A stretch of 64,000 bases of DNA from Chelonoidis abingdonii (Eukaryota; Chordata; Testudines; Testudinidae), in contig NC_133773.1 of assembly GCF_003597395.2 (NCBI RefSeq), positions 143,768,909-143,832,908 on the forward strand, read 5' to 3'. Below, in pieces: positions 10,623 through 21,465 of the stretch (within the stretch, counting starts at the first letter, position 1; each line of letters opens with the position of its first letter). Made by a program: the position numbers and the translations under genes. The notes under the pieces are model-generated. The model saw only the letters and a program-made list of their open reading frames with translations, made no database searches and had not been told where the DNA came from.

Positions 10623-12733
10623 TCCTAGATCTCAAGGCCAGAAGGGGCCATTGCGATCATCTAGTCTGACCTGCATGACACAGGCCAGAGAAACTGTGAA
10701 ATGATTCCTGGAGCAGAGCTTTTAGAAAAACATCCAATCTTGATTTGAACATTTGTCAGTGATGGAGAATCCGCCACCTCCCTTGGTTAATTATTCTCAC
10801 TGTTACAAATGTACCCATTATTTCCTGTCAGAATCTGTCGAGCTTCGACTTCTTGCTGTTGGAGCATATTAGACCTTTCCCTTCTAGGCTGAAGAGTCCA
10901 TTACTATATGTTCGTTCCCCGTGTAGGTACTTATAAATTGTAATCAAGTCACCCCTCAACCTTCTCTTTGTTAAGCCAAATAGACTGAGCTACTTGAGCC
11001 TATCACTGTAGGATTCCCATTTATAAATACATGCTGAGACCTATCAGTTATCCGTCTTTTACTCCACTTAACGTGGGCCATGTTAATTTTATATCTTTCC
11101 AGTTTTTAATCAAAATATCATGTGATACCAAGTCAATGCCTTACAGACATCTAAGTATATAACATCGCCACTATTACCTTTATCAACCAAACTTGTAACC
11201 TCAAAAAAAAAAAGATATCCAGTTTGTCTGACAGGATCTATTTTCCATATACTTATGTTGATTGGCATTATTAATAAAGAATTAAAGGAGGGTGATATAA
11301 TTAGGGTCCCACATCAGCTGCTCCATTATCTTGCCCAGGATTGATGTCAGGCTGACGAGCCTATTATTAGCCGGGTCATCCTCTTTACCCTTTTTAAATA
11401 TTAGCACATTAGCTTTCATCCAGTCTTCTTGAACTTTCCCAGTGTTTCAAGACTTATTGAAGATCAGCATTAAGGGCCCAGTGAGCTTCTCAGCCAGCTC
11501 TTTTAAAGCTCTTGAAGGCAAGATCTCTGGACCTGCTGATTTCAAAATGTCTGACTTTAGTAGCTGCTGGTTAACATCCTCTTGAGACACTAGTGGAATG
11601 GAAAGAATGTTATCATCACCATATGATGAGACTACATCATCTGTTTTTTTCCCCAAGTACCTAACAGAAATATTTATTGAACACTTCTGCCTTTTCTGCA
11701 TTATTATTAATAATTCTACCATTTCCATCTAATAATGAACTAATGCCATTATCAGGATTCTTTTTGTTCCTAATATCCTTTAAAAACTTCCTCTTATTGT
11801 CCTCACTCTGCTGGCCATAGATTCATAGACTCTAGGACTGGAAGGGACCTCGAGAGGTCATCGAGTCCAGTCCTCTGCCCTCATGGCAGGACCAATTACT
11901 GTCTAGACCATCCCTGATAGACATTTATCTAACCTACTCTTAAATATGTCCAGAGATGGAGATTCCACAACCTCCCTAGGCAATTTATTCCAGTATTTAG
12001 ACTACCCTGACAGTTAGGAACTTTTTCCTAATGTCCAACCTAAATCTCCCTTGCTGCAGTTTAAGCCCATTGCTTCTTGTTCTATCATTAGAGGCTAAGG
12101 TGAACAAGTTTTCTCCCTCCTCCTGATGACACCGTTTTAGATACCTGAAAACTGCTATCATGTCCCCTCTCAGTCTTCACCTAGATTTCACTTTGTGTCC
12201 CTTGGCTTCTCTTATCAATTTTTTTACAATTCCTAGCTTCTGATTTATATTCATTACTACCAATATCCCCTTTCTTTCATTTGTTATCTATTATTATCGT
12301 TATTATTTTATTATTTATAGCTGCCATCGCTTCCCCTCTAAACCAGGTCATTTTTTAAACCGATATGGCCTTCTTCCTTGATTGTAGGATTGTGGCTTTT
12401 GGGGCATCTAGTAAAGGGTTCTTAAATAATTCCCAATTATCATTCACATTTTTCTGATAAAATTCTTCCTCTCAGCTGATTTGGCTCATAATTGTTTTCA
12501 GCTTTGTGAAATTAGCCTCTCTCTGTATATATATCACTGGTCTGGACTTGATTCGGCTTTCACATTATAAATGTGATCAGGTCATGACCACTTGTACCTA
12601 AATTGTCCTTCATTTTTAGTTCTGTGATCAGTTCCTCTTTACTGTCAAGACAAGGCCTGATGTACAATTCCCCTGTGTTGGAAGGAACACATTTTTAAGT
12701 TAGGAAATTGTCATCAATAATGTTAAGAATGCG
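10623..12733 (-). mobile_element. CR1 LINE, internally deleted, interrupted by another CR1
   Basis: Reading down from 12733 the minus strand carries the end of the ORF2 endonuclease (an 'IIDDNFLT'-like stretch), then the EN-RT linker. The linker includes an open piece at 11447-11728 with motifs such as SAGPEILPSRALKELAEKL. A small part of the reverse transcriptase N-terminal region follows (about 11040-11290), then the ORF2 C-terminus and 3' end (10623-11020). The catalytic RT palm is missing, so the copy is internally deleted. Many stops and shifts make it dead. It is split at 11824-12181 by a younger CR1 and adjoins an inverted endonuclease piece at 12734. Confidence 0.82.
11824..12181 (-). 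mobile_element. Younger CR1 LINE nested in an older CR1
   Basis: It starts with a reverse-strand tail (CATAGACTCTAGGACTGG) and runs through the 3' UTR into the ORF2 C-terminus (...'acctccctaggcaatttattcc'...). The word TAGATT occurs at both edges (11818-11823 and 12182-12187), either a short target duplication or microhomology. The host sequence continues on either side. It is the same subfamily as 4986-5244. Confidence 0.85.
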
Positions 12734-13045
12734 ATTGGAATAACAGAGACTTGGTGAGATAACTCACATGACTGGAGTACTGTCATGGATGGATATAAAC
12801 TGTTCAGAAAGGACAGGCAGGGCAGAAGAGGTGGGGGAGTTGCACTGTATGTAAGAGAGCAGTATGACTGCTCAGAGCTCCGGTATGAAACTGCAGAAAA
12901 ACCTGAGACACTCTGGATTAAGTTTAGAGGTGTGAGCAACAAGGGTGATGTCGTGGTGGGAGTCTGCTATAGACCACCAGACCAGGGGGGGTGAGGTGGA
13001 CAAGGCTTTCTTCCAGCAACTAACAGAAGTTACTAGATTCAAAAA
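12734..13045 (+). mobile_element. CR1 endonuclease-domain piece, inverted relative to its neighbour
   Basis: The + strand encodes part of a CR1 ORF2 endonuclease: GITETW, a TGA stop at 12755-12757 where a Trp codon is expected, then MDGYKLFRKDRQGRRGGGV, ALYVREQ and VCYRPPDQ. An extra G in the run at about 12985-12991 shifts the frame, after which FFQQLTEV continues. YRPP and the RRGGGVALYV block are characteristic of CR1-type endonucleases. The piece stops just before the ORF2 region with which the minus-strand CR1 at 12733 begins, so both probably come from one insertion with an inverted 5' part. Confidence 0.8.
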
Positions 13046-14109
13046 AAAGAAAAATCTAGTTTGCCCAGCTTTCGTCTGTTTATGTGCATGACTATCTTTT
13101 AGATTTTAAATATGCATGTCAGCATCTTCATATTTTATTATTATGATGCAGTAGTGTCTACAAGCACCAGTCATGGGCCAGGACCTGTTGTGTTGGGCTC
13201 TGTACAAATACAGACCAAAAAGTCAGTCCCTGCCCAAGGAGCTTATCCTTCATGTCTACTCCACACAAGCCTGAAAGTGACAGCTGCTCTGATATTTTGG
13301 TGTGACTTCTGGAACACAAGAGATGGTGAAATCTTGAAATGTGCAGCTGGAAACAGGATCTCCCCCAAAACGTCCCCACAAAATTACGCAAACGAAACGG
13401 TGAGTACTTGAAACCACAAGAGAACTAGCCGATGCAGAAGTTCACAGAAAATTTTTCACCAGTTTTGCTCTTCTCTTTTCTCATGGGTTCTGCCTGCTGA
13501 CATGTACAAACCTAAACAAAGGATCCGGTTTTGCTATGAGATTTTTAAACTAATAGATTCCTGTGTTCTTTTTAGTTGCCTTCTGGGTTCTGAGCCTTTC
13601 AGGATCGTGTTTTCAAGCTTTTTCTCCACTACCATAAAAACTAGAAACTTACCTTTCTTAAAAAAAGTGAACGTTGGGATTCTCACATAGTCACGTGACT
13701 CCAGGAGCTGGGGTTATATGAAAAACATCAAATATTACATGACTATATGAAACTCCACCCTACAGTGATTTCTTTTAGCTCTTTCACTGGCAGTGAAGGC
13801 TTTGGGTAGATTGCTACTTGAATTTCCCACTCAAGTTAAATTCACCAACAGCCCGTGCAGTATTGAGTCAAAAATGAAGCTGACTTTGCAAAATTAACTG
13901 TTTTCACTTTACACTGGTGTAAATCAGGATTCACTCCATTGGATTGATTAATGTAAATGGGGAGAACAGGGCCAGCATCTCAATTGCCTTGCTAGTCAGT
14001 TCCAAAGAAAGTGACATGGTTTTCAGATGCATTTGCTAGGATATAATATTAAAAGGGCATCCAGACGCTTCAGGGCATATACCAGTCATGAGATGGGGTC
14101 AGGCAGGAA
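13046..14109. other. No gene; one SINE fragment inside
   Basis: From about 13130 to 13260 there is a SINE fragment ('ttattattatgatgcagtag', 'gggctctgtacaaatac', 'cagtccctgcccaaggagctta'). A 'tacactggtgtaaatcaggat' palindromic-repeat word lies at about 13908. Otherwise I see nothing. Confidence 0.5.
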
Positions 14110-14400
14110 TATACCCCATGTTATGAGCATGTGACTGAGAATCAGGACTCCTGGGGCCTATTCCCAGCTCTGCCACTGACTCAGTGTGTCCCTTGGGCAA
14201 GTCATTTTAAAACGTGGTTGCTTAAAGATCAGCATCTAGAGCTTTATTTAGCAACCTCTAAAAGTGGTTTGAGTTTCAAGTCAGCTTAGCATCTACAGAT
14301 GCTAACAAGCATTTTAGGTGACTAACTTTAGGCACCCCGGTTTGGAAGCTTTGGCTGTTTTCTCTCATTGCCTTAATGTCTCCATCTGTAAAATGTCTTA
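14110..14400 (+). mobile_element. MIR/CORE-type SINE with an inserted segment
   Basis: The head 'gactgagaatcaggactcctgg', the B-box-like part and 'ctctgccactgactcagtgt'/'cttgggcaagtcattt' end at about 14208. The expected continuation, 'tctcattgccttaatgtctccatctgtaaaatg', resumes at about 14354. The 145 bp between them resemble a palindromic old repeat ('catctacagatgctaacaagcattttagg') and are probably an insertion. Confidence 0.6.
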
Positions 14401-14439
14401 CATGGAATGCAAATCTTTCTTTCCTCAAAGGGTCTGATT

Positions 14440-14560
14440 AAACCAAAGATCCTGATTGTACGAGACACTTAAGCACGTGCTCACTTTAAACCCATGTTTA
14501 AGTTTCATTGAAATTGATTGGAATGAAGCACTCTGCTGAATCAGGGCCTAATTAATTAAG
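14440..14560. repeat. Ancient palindromic repeat (CTTAAGCACGTGCT type)
   Basis: The sequence runs from 'gacacttaagcacgtgctcac' through an ATTGAAATTGATTGGAAT centre to 'aagcactctgctgaatcaggg'. This is a known arrangement of a dispersed hairpin repeat in reptile genomes; superfamily uncertain. Confidence 0.5.
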
Positions 14561-14759
14561 GCCTTGAGAGTGCTTTGAATCTTGGCTGAAAGCTGCACTC
14601 TAAGACTACAGCATCATTAGTCTTAGTGCATTTTACAGGCACGATGGCATCTGTAACACCATAAGCCACCTGCACTGGCCGCAAGATTATAGACTAGATG
14701 GTTGTAATGTGTCAACAGCTACAGACTCATGTTTTTCTGTGAAGTGATCAGCTCGGCAT

Positions 14760-15450
14760 AAAGGGCCATAAGAAGAGGATCTGTGAAGGGGTTGAGGGTA
14801 ATTAATGTCAGTTTCCGTCAGAAGTGATTATTGCTGGTGTTTCGTAACTCCCTGTGTTCTTTACTTACCCTTTCGGATCCCAAGGGATCCCTTTGTGACA
14901 AATTGGAGTTCTCTGGTGAACCAATCCACTCTTTTTTTTTTGTACTCAAGATGAAAGATTTAATATGCAATAATGTTTTGTCTAAATTCTTGTGGAAATA
15001 GCTTATGACCTTTCATAGAGCAATGTGGTTTGAGCTTTCCGGTAAAAGAGCTCCCAGCTAATGATTTAGCTCTATTTTCTAATAAATATTTGGCAAGAGA
15101 CAACCTCCCTTATACCCTTTGTCATTAGGGACCTATTATTTATGACTCAGAAATGAATCATTAGACTTGGCAAACAGCAATTTCTTTGTGGCCAATGTAT
15201 TTTTCCACTCAGTAGCAGAGTATGCTTGTAAATTCTTCCTAAAAATTACCATTAAAGTATCTCCAAGCAGGCTCTCTCCCACTCTGCCATAAATTCGCTC
15301 CACTTTGGTGACCATTGGTGGTCTTGCCAACTTCAGGAAATAGGGTTTCTTTTTTTTGTTCTTAACACCTTTCACGTTTCCTTCCAGCTAATTACGCTTT
15401 TATTTAATAAGGTAAATGGGTTTTGTTTTTCTTACCGTCTCCTTTGTATA
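14760..15450. promoter_or_regulatory. AT-rich unique stretch, candidate conserved non-coding element
   Basis: The stretch matches none of the repeat families I recognise in the window. It is dense in ATTA/TAAT homeodomain-like cores, holds the near-palindrome GCTAATGATTTAGC (about 15057-15070) and a TGACTCA AP-1-type site at about 15142. No open frame is convincing. Enhancer function is an inference from composition only. Confidence 0.25.
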
Positions 15451-16271
15451 GGATGAAATATTTCCTTCTAATAGAGCCTTCCTGTCTTCCATATCCTGGC
15501 TAACTAGAGACTTCATAGAAATCGGAGATGGAAAAGACCCATGCACTTATGCTTATGGGAGAGAGGATGGTGGTACTGCATTGCCAAGGGCATAGCGTGG
15601 CAGGACATGATGAAAAAGGCTGCACACGAATCATTAAAGCAGTAGATTTATTTCTAAATATTCCAAAGGTGTGAGTGTGAAAATAAAAATAAATGACAGA
15701 CTAATTTCTCTGATTCTAAAATCATTATTCAGCTGGCTGAGTGACTTTTGGGATCTGTTTATCTGAAAGATCTCAAGGGAGGTGCAGGGCCCCCAATCAA
15801 TTAGGCTGACCAAATTAGCATGTGGTTTCAGCTGCATAGTTCAGATTTGGTTCTGGATCCAAACTCTGCCAAAGCTCCCTGGCATCCAGATGTAGGATTT
15901 TGCTGTAGACTGGAGAATCAGGTTGAATTTAAAAATCTGATCCAGAGCCAAACTTTCCCAGAATGTTTGGAGGTGGAGGGGGGGGTTTGGTTTATTTCTA
16001 GACAAGCTAAGAACTGACGTGGATTTTCATCAAAATCATGAACCTGGAACTTTTGATGGAGTTCTGAAAAATTGAGATATGTTTTCTGTTTTTTTTCTGC
16101 TGCTTCTTGGTTTTGCCTGGGACCAGAATGAAAGTGGCAGAATACCATGGTTTTGTGGAATTTCTGGTAAGAAAGCAGAAACAGGAAATATTGAAAAATC
16201 TCCCAGAAAATACTGAACTTATGCAATTTCCAGTCCAATTCTGAAGTCCCCAAAAGTTGAGATAAACTTAG
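15451..16271. other. No recognised feature
   Basis: Mixed sequence with no repeat family or gene that I can defend. About 15980-16270 is A/T-rich and could be a much-eroded hAT relic of the kind seen at 17660 and 19547. Confidence 0.4.
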
Positions 16272-16500
16272 ATTCATGGATCTTTTTGAGGCCAGAACAG
16301 ACCATTAGAGCAGCTGCCTAATATGGGCCATAGAATTTCATCCAGCTGCTCCTGTACTGAGCCCAAATAACTCGTTTGGCTGAACTGTATTTGTCAGAAT
16401 GATGTCCAGTCTTGATTTGAAGACTACAAGAGATGGAGAACCCACCACTTGCTCTTCAGTGACTATTCACTTGAATAGGGTAAAAAAAGTTAACTTCGTG
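16272..16500 (-). mobile_element. CR1 LINE, 3' end
   Basis: It opens with the reverse tail (TTCATGGATC), continues with the 'gaggccagaacagaccatta' block and reaches the ORF2 C-terminus ('ttgatttgaagactacaag', 'gagatggagaacccaccac'). It is an old, diverged copy parallel to 10623-10800 and 54592-54760. Confidence 0.7.
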
Positions 16501-16919
16501 TTTGCCTTCACTTTGCCTGAGTATTCTAGTGAATGCATTTATCCGCAGGAATGGCAGACATCAGGTAACCTAAGGGAGAAACCAGTTTCTCTCTTTCAGA
16601 ACTGAATGTCATGCTCACCTCAATGCTTACTCTCTCTGCAGATGGATTTTCTGATTCAATGTTCATCTAGGTGGGACGTGGAGGTTGTTCCTATTTGAAG
16701 GCTCTTTGGTGGCTTCAGAAGGGAACTGGAAAGTCTTGCAAGACAGATGGGTGCGTTCAATATGGAAATAAAGGGCATGAGATGAGTACTCTTTTGTACA
16801 CTATCTAACACAATGGGGCCTTGATTCATGATTGAGGCCTCTAGTTGCTACTGCAATATGTAATTACAAACCATAATAGTCAATTGTTCATAACAAGAGA
16901 CATGCAGCTAGAGGGGGTC

Positions 16920-17135
16920 CAAAGAGTCATCCACAATATTTCTCAATGAAAAACAGTTTTAATTTTAAAATTTAATTTTCATCAAAAATGATCATTGAGA
17001 CGCCAACAAACCAAAACCCTGAAACCTTTTATTGAAAGAACAAAAGACTTGCATTGAAAAAAAAATAAATTAAAAGCCCCGTTTGAAATTTCTCACCAGA
17101 ATTAATTGGCATTTTCCGACCAACTCTATGTGAAA
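16920..17135. mobile_element. AT-rich hAT relic (one terminus)
   Basis: A run of AAAA/TTTT-rich sequence ends in TTTTCCGACCAACTCTA, which on the other strand reads TAGAGTTGGTCGGAAAA. This resembles the TAGAGCTGG terminus of the element at 19547-19979. The opposite end is not found. Confidence 0.5.
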
Positions 17136-17199
17136 CTGTTTACAGACACGTACATGGACGGAAGTTATAATAAGGCAGGTGTCACTCTCATCAATCATT

Positions 17200-17500
17200 G
17201 GTGATAGAACAAGAAGCAAAGGACTTCAGTCTGTGGAACCCTTTGCCAGAGGATGTTGTCAAGGTCAAGACTATAACAGGGTTCAAAAAAGAACTAGATT
17301 AGCCAAGATGGGGAAGGATGGTGTCCCTCGCCTCTTTTTGCCAGAGGGTGGGAGTGGGCGGCAGGGGATGGATCTCTTGGTGATTGCCTGTTCTGTTCAT
17401 TCCCTCTGGGGCACCTGGCATTGACCACTGTTGGCAGACAGGACACTGGGCCAGATGGACCTTTGCTCTGACCCAGTATAGCCGTTCTTATGTTCTCATG
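17200..17500 (+). mobile_element. CR1 LINE, ORF2 C-terminus and 3' end
   Basis: The frame ending at the TAG of 17300-17302 reads WNPLPEDVVKVKTITGFKK just before it, the usual last helix of CR1-type ORF2. It is followed by a 3' UTR with 'gggccagatggacctttgctctgaccc' and a tail near GTTCTTATGTTCTCATG. The 23 codons before the stop are intact; upstream is truncated. Confidence 0.85.
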
Positions 17501-17659
17501 CAGCAGGGAAGTGTAGGATAAAAATCAGTAAAATATAACTACAGTTTAAGAACAATTAGAAAATGGGATAAACTGAGAAAATAAGCTGTCCCTGAAGATG
17601 GCCAAGGCTTAGACCAAAGAACCACCTATAAGGAATGGTTCAACAAGACCTAGTCAGTC

Positions 17660-17965
17660 CAGGATGCAAGAGTAAGGATCAGAGCAGGTCAGAAATTTAG
17701 CATCAAAATAATTTTTTGACAAAAAATGCCTTTTTAAAACAAAATGAACATTTTTGTGCAAAAAGTCAGCTTTTCTCAAAAGTTTTGGGGTGCTCATTGA
17801 AAAACCCAAATATTTTGGTTTCAAATGGAAAAATTCCAGATTTTGTTTTTTTGACAAAATCTCCCAAATATATGTTTTTTAAATTGTGACAAAAATTAAA
17901 AAATGCCATTTTTATCTGAAGTTTTCATAAAGAAAAAATAATTGTCTGACCAGCTCTCTTGAGAG
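17660..17965. mobile_element. AT-rich hAT relic
   Basis: A/T-homopolymer-rich DNA ends in TCTGACCAGCTCT (AGAGCTGGTCAGA on the other strand), the same type of end as 19547-19979. Frames through it are artefacts of AAA/TTT runs. The left end is unclear. Confidence 0.5.
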
Positions 17966-17992
17966 CAATAATTTGTATTTAGTTATTTATTA

Positions 17993-18368
17993 GGAACATA
18001 GGAATAGTCAGACTGGATCAGAGATGAGGTCCATCTAGTCTAGTATTCCTTCTCTGATGGTGGCCAAATCTAGATGTTTCAGAGGAACATGTAAGAATCC
18101 TGTAGTAGGCAGTGATAGAATAACCTCCCTATGGGGAACGTTTCTTCCTGACTCCCATTAGCTAGATGTCTTCTGCCCTGAAGCATGATGATTTATATCA
18201 TTTCTATTACTTTTATTAATTACTTTCAGCATTTACAATGTAAGTCTGGATAGTCTTGTTCTCTATATAAATGTTCAATCCCTTTTTGAATCCTCCAAAG
18301 CTCTTGGCCTCCATATATCTTGTGGCAGTGAGTTTCACGGGCTAATAATGCACTGTATGAAATAATCA
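17993..18368 (-). mobile_element. CR1 LINE, 3' end and ORF2 C-terminus
   Basis: It begins 'ggaacataggaatagtcagactggatcag' with 'ccatctagtctagtattcc' and extends to 'tgaatcctccaaagctcttgg' and 'gtggcagtgagtttcac', the ORF2 C-terminal region. It is the same general subfamily as 27757-28075 and 33358-33720 but more diverged. Confidence 0.8.
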
Positions 18369-18839
18369 TTTATCATTTCTGTAGTGCCAGAGCTAAGTAT
18401 GACACATTGGGAAGGTCACCTCCCCTCTTTATGCCACCAGTTACCCACCTGCAAAATTGAGAATAACAATACTGTTTCCTGTCCAATTTTGTGAACCAAT
18501 CTGACACCTACAGACAAGAATTACTATAAAAGTGCCAAGTTTTATTGTAATAAAATAAGAATCATCCTTCTGCCAGACCTTTGCATGTAACTTGAAGTAA
18601 ACCCAAACTGAATCTTATTTGAGGTTTAAAAAGTTTGGATAACCTTTTCCCTCTCTTTGTTTTCATGGTACCTCCATGGTTCCCAATTCAGCCCAGGATT
18701 GTAAGCAAATGTGCCAAAATTTTGCAAAAAAAAATCTCTTCGCTTGGGTGTTCCTGGCCTGACTGGATGCTGAAAATACTGGGAATGTAATGAGAGAGCA
18801 TAATCGTACAGACCCAATTAGATAAGCAGGATCCAATTT
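18369..18839. other. No recognised feature
   Basis: No repeat or gene that I can name. A 'gcaaaattgagaataac' word at about 18450 may be a trace of a MIR tail. Confidence 0.4.
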
Positions 18840-19215
18840 TTCAGGGTTCTTACCTGTACCTATGGACGGTGGGTACCATAGGTTGGAGGATGCTGGGTCT
18901 CCCAAACAGCCAGGCATGACCCCACCCATGCTCCATCCATAGATCCCCTGTTTCCGCTCTTCAGCCCGGCTCCAGGAGCTGCAGCCACGCCTCCCACCCT
19001 CCCAGCACTCCGGGGCTAGGGGGGGAGCTGGGACCGCGGTGCCCCTCCCGGTGCTCTTGGGCTGGGGGCGCTAGCCTGGGGGGGCGACTGGCAGTTGCAG
19101 TGGGGGGGCTCTGGGCTCCAGCCGGGGGAGCATGAAAGGGGTGGGGCTTCAGGGAGAAGGGGTGGGGCTGGGGCATGCCTCCGCTAGCCGGCGGTTCACA
19201 TGCACAACCCATGCC
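18840..19215. repeat. GC-rich, G-run-rich block, probably a transposon relic
   Basis: Sharp GC-rich boundaries enclose G-runs of 6-7 bases and words such as 'gggagcatgaaaggggtgggg'. The interior style matches GC-rich non-autonomous elements such as 4915-5937 and 21779-22076, but I found no terminal repeats. The minus-strand frame at 18961-19212 is compositional. Confidence 0.4.
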
Positions 19216-19546
19216 AGTGCCAAAAGTTTTTCAAACCTTCAGAACTTCCCCTTTTACTAGTTAGAACCCACGAGGTCAGTTTTATGCCATGTTTAACAAT
19301 GGAATGAAAACAGAGAGGGATGAGACCCTCCATACTTGTGACCTAGAAAAAGGGCACATGGGTCTGTGGCTATCAGTGTGTGTGGAATCACCAAGGACTT
19401 TGAACTTCCAGAGCTAAAAGCATGACTGAAAGGAGTCCAGCTGGAGCAGATTCATAGCTTTCCAGCTTAGGTACAGAGAAGAACACGTGCCACACACTGA
19501 ATAGTGGATTATATACCTGCCCTAGCCAGAGGAAGTTTATCCTAAA

Positions 19547-19979
19547 CAGAGCTGGGCAAAACATTTTACACTAAACTTTTTTTCTGTGAAAAATGCATAT
19601 TTGGCAACACTGAAATGTTTTGCAAATTTTTGTCAGTTTTGCCTAATTGTTTGTGAAAAAAACCTTTAAAAAATCCAAATGTTTTCTTTTGACCATTTCA
19701 AAAAGATATGTGTTGATCTGTCAGCTTCAAACTACTTTTTATCCCAAATTGTCCTTTAATTTTTATTTTTAAAAGACCAAACACATTTTAAAAGGGCCAA
19801 AATCTAAATTAAATATCTTGATTTTGCTGAAGCTAAACGCCTTGTGTGATCTGAAATGATTTTTTTTTTTAAAAAAATTGAAAATGCCAAACATTGTTTT
19901 TGGTTTGGCATGAAACATTTTTTTCTTTTCTCTTTCGGAATTGCCATGGAAATGACAATACATTATTCACCCAGCTCTA
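19547..19979. mobile_element. AT-rich non-autonomous hAT element
   Basis: The left end is CAGAGCTGGGCAAAACA and the right end, on the other strand, TAGAGCTGGGTGAATAA, a clear inverted repeat. The flanking 8-mers (19539-19546 and 19980-19987) agree at 5 of 8 positions, and all three differences are transitions, as expected for an old duplication. The interior is A/T-homopolymer-rich with no transposase. Confidence 0.7.
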
Positions 19980-19987
19980 ATTCTGAG

Positions 19988-21033
19988 CATCTAACATCCA
20001 ACACAACTCTAAATCCAGGCTAGCTCCCACTTTCATAACAACCATTATTGGCAAGTGAACCCACAGACAGTTTTTCTAGCTAGCAGCTGTAACGGACTCA
20101 TACTCCCTCTGGAGCAGGCACTGAAGGAGGGTCACATAATACACAGAGCCATGCTTGCACCTAGCATTTGGAAACCCCATTGGAAACACAGCTCTAAGCA
20201 CTCACTAAGATCAATGCCCATTGAGGAACCATTTGTATAAAGGCAGGTTACTCACTGCTTCTTCTTTGTTTCACTTTGCGATTATTTCTCTGCAACTTGT
20301 AAATGCTGGTAGGTAAACCCCATTTAACAAGGCCAAAAAAATACATGTATAAACAATAACCTTTGCTAACTTTCTCAAGACCATTACTGAGCATTCTGCA
20401 ACCTGCCAAAATTTCAGCTTTGATAAGCTCTTCCTTTCTGGGAGGAAATATTTCTATCATCGCTTGAGCCTGCTTACTCACTCCCTGGATGGGGCAGGGA
20501 CGCAGAGTGTGACGCGGGGGGACATCTCCCACCATCCTTTTCATGTTTAGTACCTGGATCTTGCTGCTGGGATTGTAATTGCAGAACATACTGCAGAATG
20601 AGGAACTCTGCTCTTTCTTGCAGGCGCTTTCACAGAAAAGTCCAAGTGCCTGAATCATTTAGAGAGCGCTTCAGCCCTCACTTTTTGCACTTTGCCATCG
20701 TGGTTCTCAAGCTTTGTGGGAATCAATTATTTGGTATAGCTCGTACAATGGCTATTGTTGGTGGAGGGCAGGACTCAGTGACCTGATCCTCCAGCTTGGC
20801 AGTACCTGGACGGTACTTTGTGGGATCTGTAGCTCAGATACAGTGGCAACGGGTGACCATATAGAGGAATTGTAGGGGGAGAGAGAGATAAGTGGCATGA
20901 TTGTGTTTTTCTATACTATCCCTTTTAATTTCTAAGGAGCATGGCTGCCCTATCTGCCCTCCCATAGACAACCAAAATCTCTCATTTGAAAGTGCTGGTG
21001 GTTTACACATGACTCAGTTGGACTGTCAGGAAG
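19988..21033. other. No recognised feature
   Basis: Mixed unique-looking sequence. The minus-strand 136-codon frame at 20248-20658 has no domain I recognise and no coding context. Confidence 0.4.
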
Positions 21034-21041
21034 GCTGCATT

Positions 21042-21163
21042 TAGGATGACCAGAAAGCAAGTGTGAAAAATCAGGAAGGGGTGGGGGATAATAGGAGGCT
21101 ATATCAGAAAAAGACCCAAAAATCGGGGCTGTCCCTATAAAATCGGGACATCTGGTCACCCTA
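21042..21163 (+). mobile_element. 120-bp hAT MITE, copy 1
   Basis: The ends are TAGGATGACCAG and CTGGTCACCCTA. The flanking 8-mers are identical (GCTGCATT at 21034-21041 and 21164-21171), the 8-bp target duplication of hAT transposition. The interior, with 'cccaaaaatcggggctgtcc' and 'ataaaatcgggacatctgg', is shared with the copies at 33764, 44476, 50145 and 58638. Confidence 0.92.
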
Positions 21164-21465
21164 GCTGCATTCCGAGTGCCGCTACCACTCAAGCTGCTAA
21201 CATGACTACTCTGCATTGTGGATGAGGCCTGGAGGCTTTGATTTCGTTCTTCCTAGTTTCACCCCAACTGGCAGAGCAAAGTCATTCAGGCCAAAGGGAT
21301 GCAGCAGCTCCCTGTGTATGGAGAAACCTAACCTGGGAATAATCTTTACCGAGCTGTCTCATGCCTTCGCTCCTATGCAGATACACAGAGCACTAGAGCA
21401 TGGACTGTGGGGCAGGAGCAGCAGGCAGTTGACTGTGTGGGAGCCTTCACATGAGACCGAGGGGG

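Noticed and set aside
21042..21163. Reading the 120-bp MITE as a Tc1/mariner element because of flanking TA
   Set aside because: The TA belongs to the element's end; true 8-bp duplications outside it indicate hAT.
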